This document shows positions 8,016 to 15,408 of a stretch of DNA of 64,000 nucleotides, piece after piece. Every line of letters begins with the position of its first letter. Positions within the stretch are counted from its first letter, which is position 1. The translations under genes were made by a program, and so were the position numbers. The DNA comes from Baia soyae. GTDB taxonomy: Bacteria > Bacillota > Bacilli > Thermoactinomycetales > Thermoactinomycetaceae. The stretch is from contig NZ_SLXV01000005.1 in NCBI RefSeq assembly GCF_004341445.1, positions 1 through 64,000 on the forward strand. Direction: 5' to 3'. The notes under the pieces were generated by a model. That model did no database searches and had not been told where the DNA came from. It saw nothing but the letters and a program-made list of their open reading frames with translations.

Positions 8016-8738
8016 TTACTCGGAACGCTTTCTCCCCACATGTAGTGCTGTAATTCCGGCTGTGAGAGGGTATACATCTACCTCTAACCCAACCTCATTT
8101 TTCATCACGCTAGCTAACTCTTCATAGTCAGGAAAAGCGATAAGTGACTCAGGTAACCAGCTATACTGCTCATATCGATTCGCAAACAGTTTCCCTAAAA
8201 GAGGTAATAGGCGTTGGAAATAAAAGTAGTATAGTTTACGAAATGGCTTCCAAGTAGGCTTGGATAATTCAAGCGATACGACGAGACCACCTGGTTTCAC
8301 AACACGTTTCATCTCTTTTATTACTTGTACATAATCCGGAACATTACGCAAAGCAAAGCCAATGGTTACATAATCGAAGCTAGAATCCTCAAACGGAAGA
8401 CTCATCGCATTTCCCTGCACAAGTTCAATCTGGTCGCTACGCCCACTGTCTTGTACTTTTTGTCGCCCGATCTCTAGCATATTGGAGCTAAAATCTAATC
8501 CGACTACATTTCCATCTCCAGATGCTTCCGCTAATGCTAGGGTCCAATCGCAAGTTCCACAGCAGATGTCTAATGCCGTCTGCCCCGGCTGGACATTCAT
8601 CTTTTTCATTGCAAATTTACGCCATGCTTTATGACGGCGGAAACTAAGCAGTGTGTTCATCCGATCATAATCTTTGGCGATACTTTGAAACACACCATGA
8701 ACGAATTTTTCTTTCTCAGCCCCAGTCCGTTTCTCCAT
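8016..8738 (-). CDS. menG: Demethylmenaquinone methyltransferase
   Basis: This SAM-dependent methyltransferase (UbiE/MenG) performs the last step of menaquinone synthesis, C-methylation of demethylmenaquinone. The 240 residues begin with FVHGVFQSIAKDYDRMN and carry the SAM motif ALDICCGTCDWTLAL, then GNAMSLPFEDSSFDYVTIGFALRN, all family hallmarks. It lies between hepS and the ubiA gene, as in many Bacillales, where hepS-menG-hepT form one unit. The ATG is preceded by AAAGAGGTAACGG. Confidence 0.94.
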   Translation of the reverse strand: MEKRTGAEKEKFVHGVFQSIAKDYDRMNTLLSFRRHKAWRKFAMKKMNVQPGQTALDICCGTCDWTLALAEASGDGNVVGLDFSSNMLEIGRQKVQDSGRSDQIELVQGNAMSLPFEDSSFDYVTIGFALRNVPDYVQVIKEMKRVVKPGGLVVSLELSKPTWKPFRKLYYFYFQRLLPLLGKLFANRYEQYSWLPESLIAFPDYEELASVMKNEVGLEVDVYPLTAGITALHVGRKRSE

Positions 8739-8756
8739 CTCCGTTACCTCTTTCTG

Positions 8757-9440
8757 TTAGAGATTCCTGTGTTCTTGCTCAATCCATTGCTCTAATTCAC
8801 GCCGGAGCCATACTGGAAAATGAGATTGTCTCCAGATCTCTTCTGCCTGAGAAACGGCGTCGTGAAAGCGTTCTTGCCATCGGGGATGCTCTTCTTGCTC
8901 GTCCAATAGCAATAATGGCAATAGAACCGTCATCCATTCTTTGCCTATATGATGTTCGACAAGAAAAAAACCGGCGATAGCAGTTAAGATTTCCACCGAT
9001 TCGATCTTTCTTATAGAAGGGGAGACAGCTTCTTCTCCACAATACATTTTCATTTTTTGCTCGTTTGTACGACTAGTGGCTTGGGAGAGACATATAATTC
9101 CATCGATTTCTCCAGCCATGGCTAATTGTTGATAAAACAAACTACTATAAAAGTCTCCTGCAAGTACGGTCAACTGACGAACTCGGTGCAATCCCTCATT
9201 TTCAATCGTCTGCAAAGGGATTTGTTCGTGCGTCGTAAGCGCCATATGTAAACATGCTGCCGCTTTGATAAAAGTCCTTTTACGCTCTTCTGGCACCTCA
9301 CAAGCCGTTAGCAAGAGGTCCAATAAACGAACAAATCGAGTTGGGATGGGTGGTGCACCCAGATTCATATATAAGTCCGAATTCACAACAAGTCTTTCTA
9401 AATCCATAAGAATTTTATGATCTGTAGATATGGACGTCAT
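8757..9440 (-). CDS. hepS: Heptaprenyl diphosphate synthase component I
   Basis: HepS is the small non-catalytic partner of HepT. The 227-residue protein is weakly conserved but shows the HEPPP_synt_1 features LTVLAGDFYSSLFYQQLA and the N-terminal segment around residues 40 to 60. It lacks the DDxxD motifs, as expected. It is the first gene of the menaquinone operon. The start ATG follows AGGGGGCGTGTAG, and an extended -10 promoter (TGGTATACT) lies about 50 bases upstream. Confidence 0.85.
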   Translation of the reverse strand: MTSISTDHKILMDLERLVVNSDLYMNLGAPPIPTRFVRLLDLLLTACEVPEERKRTFIKAAACLHMALTTHEQIPLQTIENEGLHRVRQLTVLAGDFYSSLFYQQLAMAGEIDGIICLSQATSRTNEQKMKMYCGEEAVSPSIRKIESVEILTAIAGFFLVEHHIGKEWMTVLLPLLLLDEQEEHPRWQERFHDAVSQAEEIWRQSHFPVWLRRELEQWIEQEHRNL

Positions 9441-9488
9441 CTACACGCCCCCTAAAAATACCAAATGAGAATAGATAATTTCCTTGCT

Positions 9489-9497
9489 AGTATACCA
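9489..9497 (-). promoter_or_regulatory. Extended -10 promoter for hepS operon
   Basis: TGG followed by TATACT on the minus strand, about 50 bases before the hepS start. No good -35 box is present, as is common with extended -10 promoters. Confidence 0.4.
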
Positions 9498-9520
9498 TAC
9501 TTTCGTGAAAATCAGCACAA

Positions 9521-9976
9521 TCAATCTGTTGTTTTTTTGTCATTTGACAAGTCGAAATCTTGAATACTTTCTTTAGACCACTTCGATTTTTTGACTCTCT
9601 CTTGCCATTCCGATCTCTTGATACAAATCAAGCGGGCTGTTTCTGGCTCTTTATTTACAAATCGAAGACGAAGCACCTCTATATGTGTCAATTTAATAAA
9701 GGATTCCGTTATTACATCTTGCGCCAACTCTTCCCATTCGGTAGCAGTTTCCTTGAACTCAATAAAAAGAGCTCCTTGCTTTTGGTCGATCTGTCCTACC
9801 TTCCATTTTCGGTTTAAATCGACCACAAACGAAACCCATGAATTTTCATCCTGCAACATCACTTCTTTAACAGGTTCCTCTTGTTCTACTGAATATCGTA
9901 CAAAGAGAGAAAGCCCTACTGCTAGACAAATAGCTCCAGCCATTCCCCATGACCAATAGCGAAAAAAGGTCCTCAT
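9521..9976 (-). CDS. Membrane-anchored protein of unknown function
   Basis: This 151-residue protein has one N-terminal transmembrane helix (about residues 8 to 27, WSWGMAGAICLAVGLSLFV) and a mainly charged extracytoplasmic part. The C-terminal tail is rich in Lys, Ser and Asp. I do not recognise a family. GGAGGATTACATGAA before the ATG supports it as a real gene. It lies between mtrB and hepS on the same strand and may be transcribed with mtrB, about 80 bases downstream of it. No catalytic motif is visible. Confidence 0.7.
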   Translation of the reverse strand: MRTFFRYWSWGMAGAICLAVGLSLFVRYSVEQEEPVKEVMLQDENSWVSFVVDLNRKWKVGQIDQKQGALFIEFKETATEWEELAQDVITESFIKLTHIEVLRLRFVNKEPETARLICIKRSEWQERVKKSKWSKESIQDFDLSNDKKTTD

Positions 9977-10057
9977 TTCATGTAATCCTCCGTAGGCTTT
10001 TTCACCAGTTTACGCACTCAGAGCAGAAACATGCTATGCTTGACCTTTTTTGCTTGA

Positions 10058-10279
10058 TTATTCATCCGATTCAATTGTACTAAATGGTGTGACGATCGTT
10101 GCTTTGCCTCGTACTTTTATAGCCGATGTATGTTCAGTAAATTGAGCAATCATAATCTCGCCCTGATCTAATTTCTCAGAATGATGAAACCTTGTATCTT
10201 TTCCTCTTGTAAGTCCAATTACATTTACGCCATTTTCTTTTGCTTTAATAATAAAATAGTCTCCAGAATGATTTGACAT
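10058..10279 (-). CDS. mtrB: Trp RNA-binding attenuation protein (TRAP)
   Basis: TRAP forms an 11-mer ring that binds tryptophan and wraps trp leader RNA to promote termination. The 73-residue protein matches TRAP closely: [30 protein letters not shown] and [12 protein letters not shown] cover the RNA-binding KKR-type face and the tryptophan pocket. The start is ATG 10279, preceded by GAGGAGGCTGATTTCT; a longer frame upstream has no support. In B. subtilis mtrB is co-transcribed with folE; here a tRNA gene and a terminator separate folE from mtrB. No trp operon is in the window. Confidence 0.93.
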   Translation of the reverse strand: MSNHSGDYFIIKAKENGVNVIGLTRGKDTRFHHSEKLDQGEIMIAQFTEHTSAIKVRGKATIVTPFSTIESDE

Positions 10280-10351
10280 AGAAATCAGCCTCCTCTTACT
10301 ATGCAATCAAAAGTGTACCACAAAATAGGGGTATCATACGAATTCCAAAAT

Positions 10352-10380
10352 AAAAAAGACTCCCCCATCTCTGGAAGAGT
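10352..10380 (-). terminator. Terminator after tRNA-Pro
   Basis: On the minus strand an 8-pair stem (ACTCTTCC with GGGGGAGT, two G-T pairs) is followed by CTTTTTTATTTT, directly after the tRNA CCA end. Confidence 0.75.
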
Positions 10381-10384
10381 TTGT

Positions 10385-10461
10385 TGGTCGGGCTAACCAG
10401 ATTTGAACTGACGACCTCTTGCACCCCATGCAAGCGCGCTACCAAGCTGCGCCATAGCCCG
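10385..10461 (-). tRNA. tRNA-Pro (anticodon GGG)
   Basis: A full cloverleaf is readable on the minus strand: acceptor arm CGGGCTA / TAGCCCG, D-arm with GCGCAGCTTGGTAGCGC, anticodon stem CTTGC / GCAAG with loop ATGGGGT, and a T-arm with GTTCAAATC. The discriminator is A and the CCA end is encoded. The loop gives anticodon GGG, reading proline codons CCC and CCU. Confidence 0.93.
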
Positions 10462-10531
10462 ATCTTAAAAAACAGTAAATCTTACCATTTCATTATAAGA
10501 TCGGGGCTGGGGCACGTCAAGACCAAATAAA

Positions 10532-11110
10532 CTAGGTTAATGATCCCATCCGAATCATCTTAAACACTTCATCCCGCTTCACTACATCTTCCGCATAGAT
10601 ACCACGGGCTACGCTGGTTACTGTTTTTGAGCCAGGCTTCTTAACCCCTCGCATCGTCATACACATATGTTCTGCTTCTAGTACCACAAACACTCCGTGC
10701 GGATCGAGTGTCTCCATCATCGAATCAGCAATCGTGCTTGTAATCCGCTCTTGAAGCTGAGGACGTTTGGTCACAGAATCGACCGCACGAGCTAATTTAG
10801 ATAGACCTGTTACTCTGCCCCCGCGTGGGATGTAAGCAATATGGGCATGTCCAAAGAATGGAACCAAGTGATGCTCACAGGTAGAGAAGAACGGAATGTC
10901 TTTTACTAAGACAACCTCTTCATGGTCCTCTCCAAACACAACTGAGAAATGCTCCTTTGGATCTTGATCCAAGCCTTGAAATACCTCGGCATACATTCTG
11001 GCAACACGGGCTGGAGTATCTAATAGACCTTCTCGCTCTGGATCTTCACCTACAGCTTCCAAAATCATACGCACTGCTTGTTCAATTTTATCATGGTCGA
11101 CGTGTTTCAA
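10532..11110 (-). CDS. folE: GTP cyclohydrolase I
   Basis: FolE converts GTP to 7,8-dihydroneopterin triphosphate, the first step of folate synthesis. The zinc and active-site residues are visible in [14 protein letters not shown] and [16 protein letters not shown], with RPQLQERIT between them. I start at TTG 11110, because GGAGGAAGTCATT precedes it and the resulting N-terminus ([19 protein letters not shown]) lines up with B. subtilis FolE; the longer ATG-initiated frame has no binding site. That gives 192 residues. It is separated from mtrB by tRNA-Pro, unlike the mtrA-mtrB operon of B. subtilis. Confidence 0.93.
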   Translation of the reverse strand: MKHVDHDKIEQAVRMILEAVGEDPEREGLLDTPARVARMYAEVFQGLDQDPKEHFSVVFGEDHEEVVLVKDIPFFSTCEHHLVPFFGHAHIAYIPRGGRVTGLSKLARAVDSVTKRPQLQERITSTIADSMMETLDPHGVFVVLEAEHMCMTMRGVKKPGSKTVTSVARGIYAEDVVKRDEVFKMIRMGSLT

Positions 11111-11200
11111 AATGACTTCCTCCATCTCATTATCTAATTTATAAAACAAATTTAATTATACTTCAGCTGAATATAACTATGTAAGATAAAAACTTATGCT

Positions 11201-11236
11201 AGCAAAAAGCCCCTTTTAGAAAAGGGACTTTTTGCT
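11201..11236. terminator. Bidirectional terminator between hbs and folE
   Basis: A symmetric AAAAAGCCCCTTTT / AAAAGGGACTTTTT hairpin with T-runs on both strands. On the minus strand it ends the hbs transcript. Confidence 0.8.
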
Positions 11237-11284
11237 CAGTATATGTAGTTTCCTGAAATCCACTCAGAAATATACTTATCTGTA

Positions 11285-11560
11285 TTACTTGTTCACTACG
11301 TCCTTTAGTTGCTTACCTGCTTTAAAAGATGGAACTTTGGTTGCAGGAATATCAATTTCTTCACCTGTTTGTGGATTCCGACCTTTACGAGCTTGACGAT
11401 CGCGTACTTCAAAGTTGCCAAATCCAATCAATTGTACTTTCTCACCTTGAGATAAGGACTCAGAGATTGCACGTAATACTGCTTCAACTGCTTCTGAAGC
11501 CTCTTTTTTCGTCATTTGGGTAGCATCTGCTACTTGATTGATCAAGTCGGTTTTATTCAT
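11285..11560 (-). CDS. hbs: DNA-binding protein HU
   Basis: HU is the abundant histone-like dimer that bends and compacts DNA. The 91-residue protein starts [19 protein letters not shown] and contains the DNA-binding arm signature [21 protein letters not shown]. The start is ATG 11560 after AGGAGGTGCGTT; a longer frame is unsupported. Position between spoIVA and folE matches the B. subtilis hbs locus. It has its own promoter (about 11626-11655) and terminator, so it is monocistronic. Confidence 0.96.
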   Translation of the reverse strand: MNKTDLINQVADATQMTKKEASEAVEAVLRAISESLSQGEKVQLIGFGNFEVRDRQARKGRNPQTGEEIDIPATKVPSFKAGKQLKDVVNK

Positions 11561-11625
11561 AACGCACCTCCTGATTAGATCCAAGCAGATTCCAGATAAA
11601 ATCTAGAACTGGTTGGGACAATCCT

Positions 11626-11655
11626 ATACTAATACAGTGCGAATCCCCTTTGCAA
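11626..11655 (-). promoter_or_regulatory. Sigma-A type promoter for hbs
   Basis: On the minus strand TTGCAA and TAGTAT are separated by 18 bases, about 65 bases before the hbs start. Confidence 0.5.
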
Positions 11656-11698
11656 GAGAAAAGTCCTTGATTTCCCTATGATTGTTCAAAAAAGACAC

Positions 11699-11735
11699 AA
11701 AAAAGGCCTAGATGGTTAGATCTAGACCTTTTTGC
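11699..11735 (-). terminator. Terminator after spoIVA
   Basis: An AAAAAGG...TAGAT / ATCTA...CCTTTTTT hairpin starts one base after the spoIVA stop on the minus strand. Confidence 0.85.
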
Positions 11736-11736
11736 T

Positions 11737-13215
11737 CTACAGGATAATGGCAATAAGTCCGCCAGAGCCTTCGTTGATGATACGCTCTAATGTTTCTTGT
11801 AACTTGTAACGAGCATTTTCTGGCATCATAGACAATTTTGCTTGAATTCCTTCTCGAACGATGGAATTGAGCGAACGTCCGAAGATATCCGACTCCCAGA
11901 TGCGTAGTGGGTCTGTCTCAAAATCTCTCATCAGGTAGTTTACCAATTCCTCAGACTGTCTCTCACTACCAATGATCGGTGCAAACTCAGAGTGTACATT
12001 TACCCGAATCATGTGAATCGAAGGAGCGGTCGCTTTCAGTCTAACTCCGAAACGAGGACCTTGTTTGATTAATTCTGGTTCATCCAAGCTCATTTCCTCT
12101 AGTGAAGGAGAAGCTACGCCGTAACCGGTTGTCCGTACCATCTTAAGTGCTTCTGCCACTTTATCATACTCTCGCTTCGCTAGTGAAAACTCTTGCATCA
12201 TCTCAAGCAGATGATCTTTGCCTCGGATTTCGACACCCACAACTTCTGCTAGAACGTGATCATACAACTCATCTGGTGCATAGAGGTCGATTTCAGCGAT
12301 CCCTTGCCCCATCTGCATGCCTGAGAGCGCTGCTTTCTGGATAAACTCAAAATTGTAAAAATGACCTACCACTCGGTCTACATCGCGCAGTCTTTTGATA
12401 TCTTTGACTGTTTCTCTAACGGAGTTTTCAAAATCACGACGTAACCAGTGCTCATCATCAAGCACCATAACCCAGCTAGGCAGATTTACGTTCACTTCAT
12501 GTACCGGGAATTCATACAATACTTCACGTAAAACACCTAAAATATCGTCCTCTCCCATCGTCGCCACAGAGAGTGCCACCACAGGAATGTCATATTTCTC
12601 AACGAGTTCGGCACGAAGCGCTTGTACCGACTCACTGTACGGACGAGTGGAGTTTAATAGCATGATAAATGGTTTTCCAACTTCTTTTAACTCATTCACA
12701 ATTCGCTCTTCTACATCTTCGTAAGAATATCGAGGAATGTCAGCGATACTTCCGTCTGTTGTTACGACAATTCCCAAGGTAGAATGCTCTTGAATGACTT
12801 TTCTCGTACCAACCTCAGCCGCTTCTTGAAACGGTACTGGCTCATCAAACCACGGTGTATTAATCATTCGGGGACCATTCTCATCTTGGTATCCTTTGGC
12901 ACCTTCGACAACATATCCTACACAATCTACTAAGCGTACATTTACTTTTAAACCTTCCTCTACACTTACATTAATTGCTTGATTGGGTACAAATTTTGGT
13001 TCGATCGTCGTGATCATTCTTCCTGCACCACTATGTGGGAGCTCATCTGTTGCTCTCGATCTTTCGGAATCATCACGAATGCTTGGGATCACCACTTGTT
13101 CCATAAACCGTTTGATAAAGGTGGATTTCCCTGTGCGCACCGCACCAACCACACCAAGATAGATGTCACCGCCTGTGCGCTCTGCAATGTCTTTTAAGAT
13201 ATCTACTTTCTCCAT
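11737..13215 (-). CDS. spoIVA: Stage IV sporulation protein A, coat-basement ATPase
   Basis: SpoIVA polymerises on the outer forespore membrane with ATP hydrolysis and forms the platform for coat and cortex assembly. The 492-residue length matches the family. The Walker A-like motif GVVGAVRTGKSTFIKRF lies near residue 22, followed by the LVDCVGYVVEGAKGYQDE segment. The C-terminus ends GGLIAIIL, the hydrophobic tail needed for polymerisation and membrane anchoring through SpoVM. AAGGAGG lies before the ATG. A good sigma-E promoter is found about 100 bases upstream, as expected for mother-cell expression. Confidence 0.97.
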   Translation of the reverse strand: MEKVDILKDIAERTGGDIYLGVVGAVRTGKSTFIKRFMEQVVIPSIRDDSERSRATDELPHSGAGRMITTIEPKFVPNQAINVSVEEGLKVNVRLVDCVGYVVEGAKGYQDENGPRMINTPWFDEPVPFQEAAEVGTRKVIQEHSTLGIVVTTDGSIADIPRYSYEDVEERIVNELKEVGKPFIMLLNSTRPYSESVQALRAELVEKYDIPVVALSVATMGEDDILGVLREVLYEFPVHEVNVNLPSWVMVLDDEHWLRRDFENSVRETVKDIKRLRDVDRVVGHFYNFEFIQKAALSGMQMGQGIAEIDLYAPDELYDHVLAEVVGVEIRGKDHLLEMMQEFSLAKREYDKVAEALKMVRTTGYGVASPSLEEMSLDEPELIKQGPRFGVRLKATAPSIHMIRVNVHSEFAPIIGSERQSEELVNYLMRDFETDPLRIWESDIFGRSLNSIVREGIQAKLSMMPENARYKLQETLERIINEGSGGLIAIIL

Positions 13216-13315
13216 GCATGAACCTCCTTCAAGGTATCCGTACTACTGGATTTGTCGCCGGTGCGAAAGGCAAAATCCTCCCTTCTCCGGTTTTCCCACT
13301 CCTTAGGACACTACT

Positions 13316-13343
13316 AATATATGAGTGTAGAATCTATATATTC
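13316..13343 (-). promoter_or_regulatory. Sigma-E promoter for spoIVA
   Basis: On the minus strand GAATATA and CATATATT are separated by 13 bases, fitting the sigma-E consensus (-35 with ATA, -10 CATAnAnT). It lies about 100 bases upstream of the spoIVA start. The assignment is by eye; the known sigma-E control of spoIVA supports it. Confidence 0.6.
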
Positions 13344-13364
13344 CTACGAAGAAAGAGAAACAAA

Positions 13365-13499
13365 CTATAAATCATCATCTGAGGACTTCTTCACCCTGAC
13401 CGATGTCGTATCAAAGCCAGTCATTTTCACAGAGCTAGAAAGGCGTCCCAAGAGGAAAATACCAGGAATTACAATGAGATGAAGCAATATCATTTCCAT
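13365..13499 (-). CDS. Small hydrophobic-start protein, unknown
   Basis: A 44-codon frame between yphF and spoIVA, reading MEMILLHLIVIPGIFLLGR at its start and ending with a charged KKSSDDDL tail. It would be a single-pass membrane peptide (helix about residues 2 to 17) with a short cytosolic tail. AAAGGGTG lies 7 bases before the first ATG; the second ATG at 13493 is also possible. I do not recognise it. It is downstream of a strong terminator, so it would need its own promoter or be spoIVA-associated. Confidence 0.4.
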   Translation of the reverse strand: MEMILLHLIVIPGIFLLGRLSSSVKMTGFDTTSVRVKKSSDDDL

Positions 13500-13571
13500 C
13501 CTGCCACACCCTTTCGGCTCTTTCTTCTTGCGGTCATTTTATGTACGGATAAGTCCCTATATGTCACAAAA

Positions 13572-13613
13572 AAACAAACCAAACAAGCTTTTGGTAACTT
13601 GTTTGGTTTGTTT
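13572..13613 (-). terminator. Strong terminator after yphF
   Basis: A perfect 16-bp stem (AAACAAACCAAACAAG and complement) is followed on the minus strand by a run of seven T. It begins directly after the lipoprotein stop codon. Confidence 0.9.
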
Positions 13614-13614
13614 G

Positions 13615-14310
13615 CTATGGTAAGATAGGCTCTTTTCCATCCCATTTTATTACAGGAGAATAGGCAGGTACCTGCAGGGAAAGCGGGCTGATCCATTGTC
13701 TGAGGTCTGTCCCTACTGCTGGTTTTTCTTTCGCTGCTTGAATGAATCGCATATAATCCATGCGGTAGTCGAGATATAAAACACCTTTATCACTGATTAA
13801 ATAGGATAGCTCGAGATCCGAGTGATAAGGGCTTTTGATTTTAGAGACTTCTCCGCCTAGTTTCTTAAAATCTATCTCATACAAAGAGGGAGAAACTTTG
13901 GTTCCAAGCGGATACTCATTGTTCCTCTGATAATAAAGCCCCACACGCTCCGCAAACGTCTTAACTTTATCGTTTAATCGGAGATCAAACACCCGAACCG
14001 TTGCCTTTTTTTCTACATCTGTCAGCACATACAGATAACTTCCTCCTCTTTCAAATGCAGTAGGTGGAATCTCTGTCCGTCCCGAAATAGCTTGAAAATC
14101 TACTAAATACTTGGAAGTGAATATCCGTTCTTCCTCTTTATATTTATAAGGTAATACTTTTTTCTCATGTTGATAGGAAGACACAGCCGACTGGACTCTT
14201 TCTATATGTATCGGTAAATCATCCACCTGCTGATTCAGCTCATTCGGGTATGTACATCCAGATAATAATAAAATCATTGCACCAAGTATTGATAATAAAC
14301 GAAGCTTCAT
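13615..14310 (-). CDS. YphF-like lipoprotein
   Basis: This 231-residue protein begins with a lipoprotein signal peptide (MKLRLLSILGAMILLLSGC, lipobox LLSGC with Cys-19). The mature part contains repeated YPLGTK and DLELSYLISDKGVLYLDYR segments with no catalytic motif. Position, size and lipobox correspond to B. subtilis YphF, which lies beside spoIVA. Function is unknown. It is 19 bases after a DUF2768-like small gene, so the two form an operon ending at a strong terminator. Confidence 0.75.
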   Translation of the reverse strand: MKLRLLSILGAMILLLSGCTYPNELNQQVDDLPIHIERVQSAVSSYQHEKKVLPYKYKEEERIFTSKYLVDFQAISGRTEIPPTAFERGGSYLYVLTDVEKKATVRVFDLRLNDKVKTFAERVGLYYQRNNEYPLGTKVSPSLYEIDFKKLGGEVSKIKSPYHSDLELSYLISDKGVLYLDYRMDYMRFIQAAKEKPAVGTDLRQWISPLSLQVPAYSPVIKWDGKEPILP

Positions 14311-14329
14311 CCTTTGTTCACCTCTTCAC

Positions 14330-14497
14330 TTAACTCATCGAACGTAAACCAAACAATAAGGCCATGAGGAATGTAACAACTGCCACGATCTTTAATAGGA
14401 TTCGCAATACCTTACTTTTTAATGAACCAGACCATACCACGATGAAATTGGTAAGGAGAAACAATCCAACTGCATACATCCAGTTCCATTCTTTCAT
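14330..14497 (-). CDS. DUF2768-like small membrane protein (YphE position)
   Basis: A 55-codon frame not usually called by length cut-offs. It reads MKEWNWMYAVGLFLLTNFIV at the start and ends LLFGLRSMS, with two hydrophobic helices separated by a short basic loop around SLKSKVLR. This pattern, and location directly upstream of yphF in the gpsA-spoIVA interval, match the DUF2768 family (YphE position in B. subtilis). AGAGGTG lies about 9 bases before the ATG. The family assignment rests on topology and synteny. Confidence 0.65.
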   Translation of the reverse strand: MKEWNWMYAVGLFLLTNFIVVWSGSLKSKVLRILLKIVAVVTFLMALLFGLRSMS

Positions 14498-14593
14498 CTA
14501 ACATACACCTCTTTTTTTATCAACTCAACTATATTTCCGCTAGTACCTATCCACATACAGGATAAGCGTCCAGAGCGTCTACCGTGATCATTG

Positions 14594-14602
14594 CATACAA
14601 TA
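14594..14602 (+). promoter_or_regulatory. Candidate mother-cell (sigma-E/K) -10 element
   Basis: CATACAATA fits the -10 of both sigma-E (CATACAnT) and sigma-K (CATAnnnTA), about 35 bases before the plus-strand gene at 14637. No clear -35 box is visible, so this is weak evidence that the gene is a sporulation gene. Confidence 0.3.
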
Positions 14603-14636
14603 AATGGACAATAGCCCTTGAATTGGAGGAGGTACT

Positions 14637-15191
14637 ATGAAACAAAGAAGACGTCCTGCTTCGAGCACCCGCCCTAAAAGACGTGTAAGAAAGCCAACAG
14701 AAGCACGATCCACACTCCCTGCAAATCCACCCGTCCAAGAAGCCAAATCGCCCCTATCATCGATTAGTTTAGCACAGATGTTATCTGGATTCCTCACTTG
14801 CCGTTCAACTGTGCAAGATTTAAGTACATCTTTAACAAAAGTGGCATCCATTATGGATAATACCTATCAGTTTTTCAATCTAGCCCAACAATACGTAGGC
14901 AAGAAGAAAGGTTCCGTTCAAAATCAACAAAAAAATCTCTTTCCACTCCCCGAGCAAGCATCCGATCCTGGGGATTTACTAGATGATGAAATTCCCGTGA
15001 TTAACCTTCCTAAAAACATGAGCACGACTGGGAACCCAATAATCGGTAAATTGCTAAAACGGATGGATCTCAATCAAATTATGTCGCTCATGCAATCACC
15101 TTTTGTGCAGAAACTGATGTCTGGCTTCCTCTCACGAGGCACCACCGCCCAGACTTCCGATCTAAATCGTCATCAAAAACAAAGAAGATAA
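14637..15191 (+). CDS. Basic protein of unknown function, possibly sporulation-associated
   Basis: This 184-residue protein starts with a very basic, Arg/Pro-rich tail (MKQRRRPASSTRPKRRVRK). It then has a region with the amphipathic stretch TYQFFNLAQQYVG, an acidic patch DLLDDEIPVI, and ends with a Leu/Met-rich helix and another basic tail (RHQKQRR). GGAGGAGGTACT before the ATG is excellent. No family is recognised; the overall design resembles small spore-associated proteins such as the YqfQ/VrrA group, but this is a loose impression. It is the only plus-strand gene between 3 and 24 kb. Confidence 0.6.
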   Translation: MKQRRRPASSTRPKRRVRKPTEARSTLPANPPVQEAKSPLSSISLAQMLSGFLTCRSTVQDLSTSLTKVASIMDNTYQFFNLAQQYVGKKKGSVQNQQKNLFPLPEQASDPGDLLDDEIPVINLPKNMSTTGNPIIGKLLKRMDLNQIMSLMQSPFVQKLMSGFLSRGTTAQTSDLNRHQKQRR

Positions 15192-15225
15192 GGGGTTTGC
15201 CACTTGGCAATACCCTTCTTTTTTG
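15188..15225 (+). terminator. Terminator after the plus-strand gene at 14637
   Basis: AAGGGG..TTGCC / GGCAA..CCCTT stem (two internal mismatches) followed by CTTTTTTG, starting at the stop codon. Confidence 0.75.
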
Positions 15226-15237
15226 TTCATCCACATA

Positions 15238-15271
15238 CGTGTAGCCAGTCTTTTTCAAGACTGGCTACACG
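15238..15271. repeat. Perfect 15-bp hairpin without T-run
   Basis: CGTGTAGCCAGTCTT and its exact complement enclose a 4-base loop. Neither strand has a T-run afterwards, so it is not a standard intrinsic terminator, although it lies 138 bases after the gpsA stop and may act on that transcript. It could also be a small repeat element. Confidence 0.7.
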
Positions 15272-15408
15272 TTACAAGCTACATTCAGCAAATGAGCAAA
15301 GCGCTGGTCCCTGTACCCTCTATGCTCTATGCTCGGAATGTATGGTTTCATAACCTACTACAAAATATGTTTGTTCATCGGAATGTGGCACAGGGCATTT
15401 GCCTAATT

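Noticed and set aside
15265-15351. 28-codon minus-strand frame next to gpsA
   Set aside because: Runs into the hairpin at 15238-15271, has no convincing binding site and no recognisable family.
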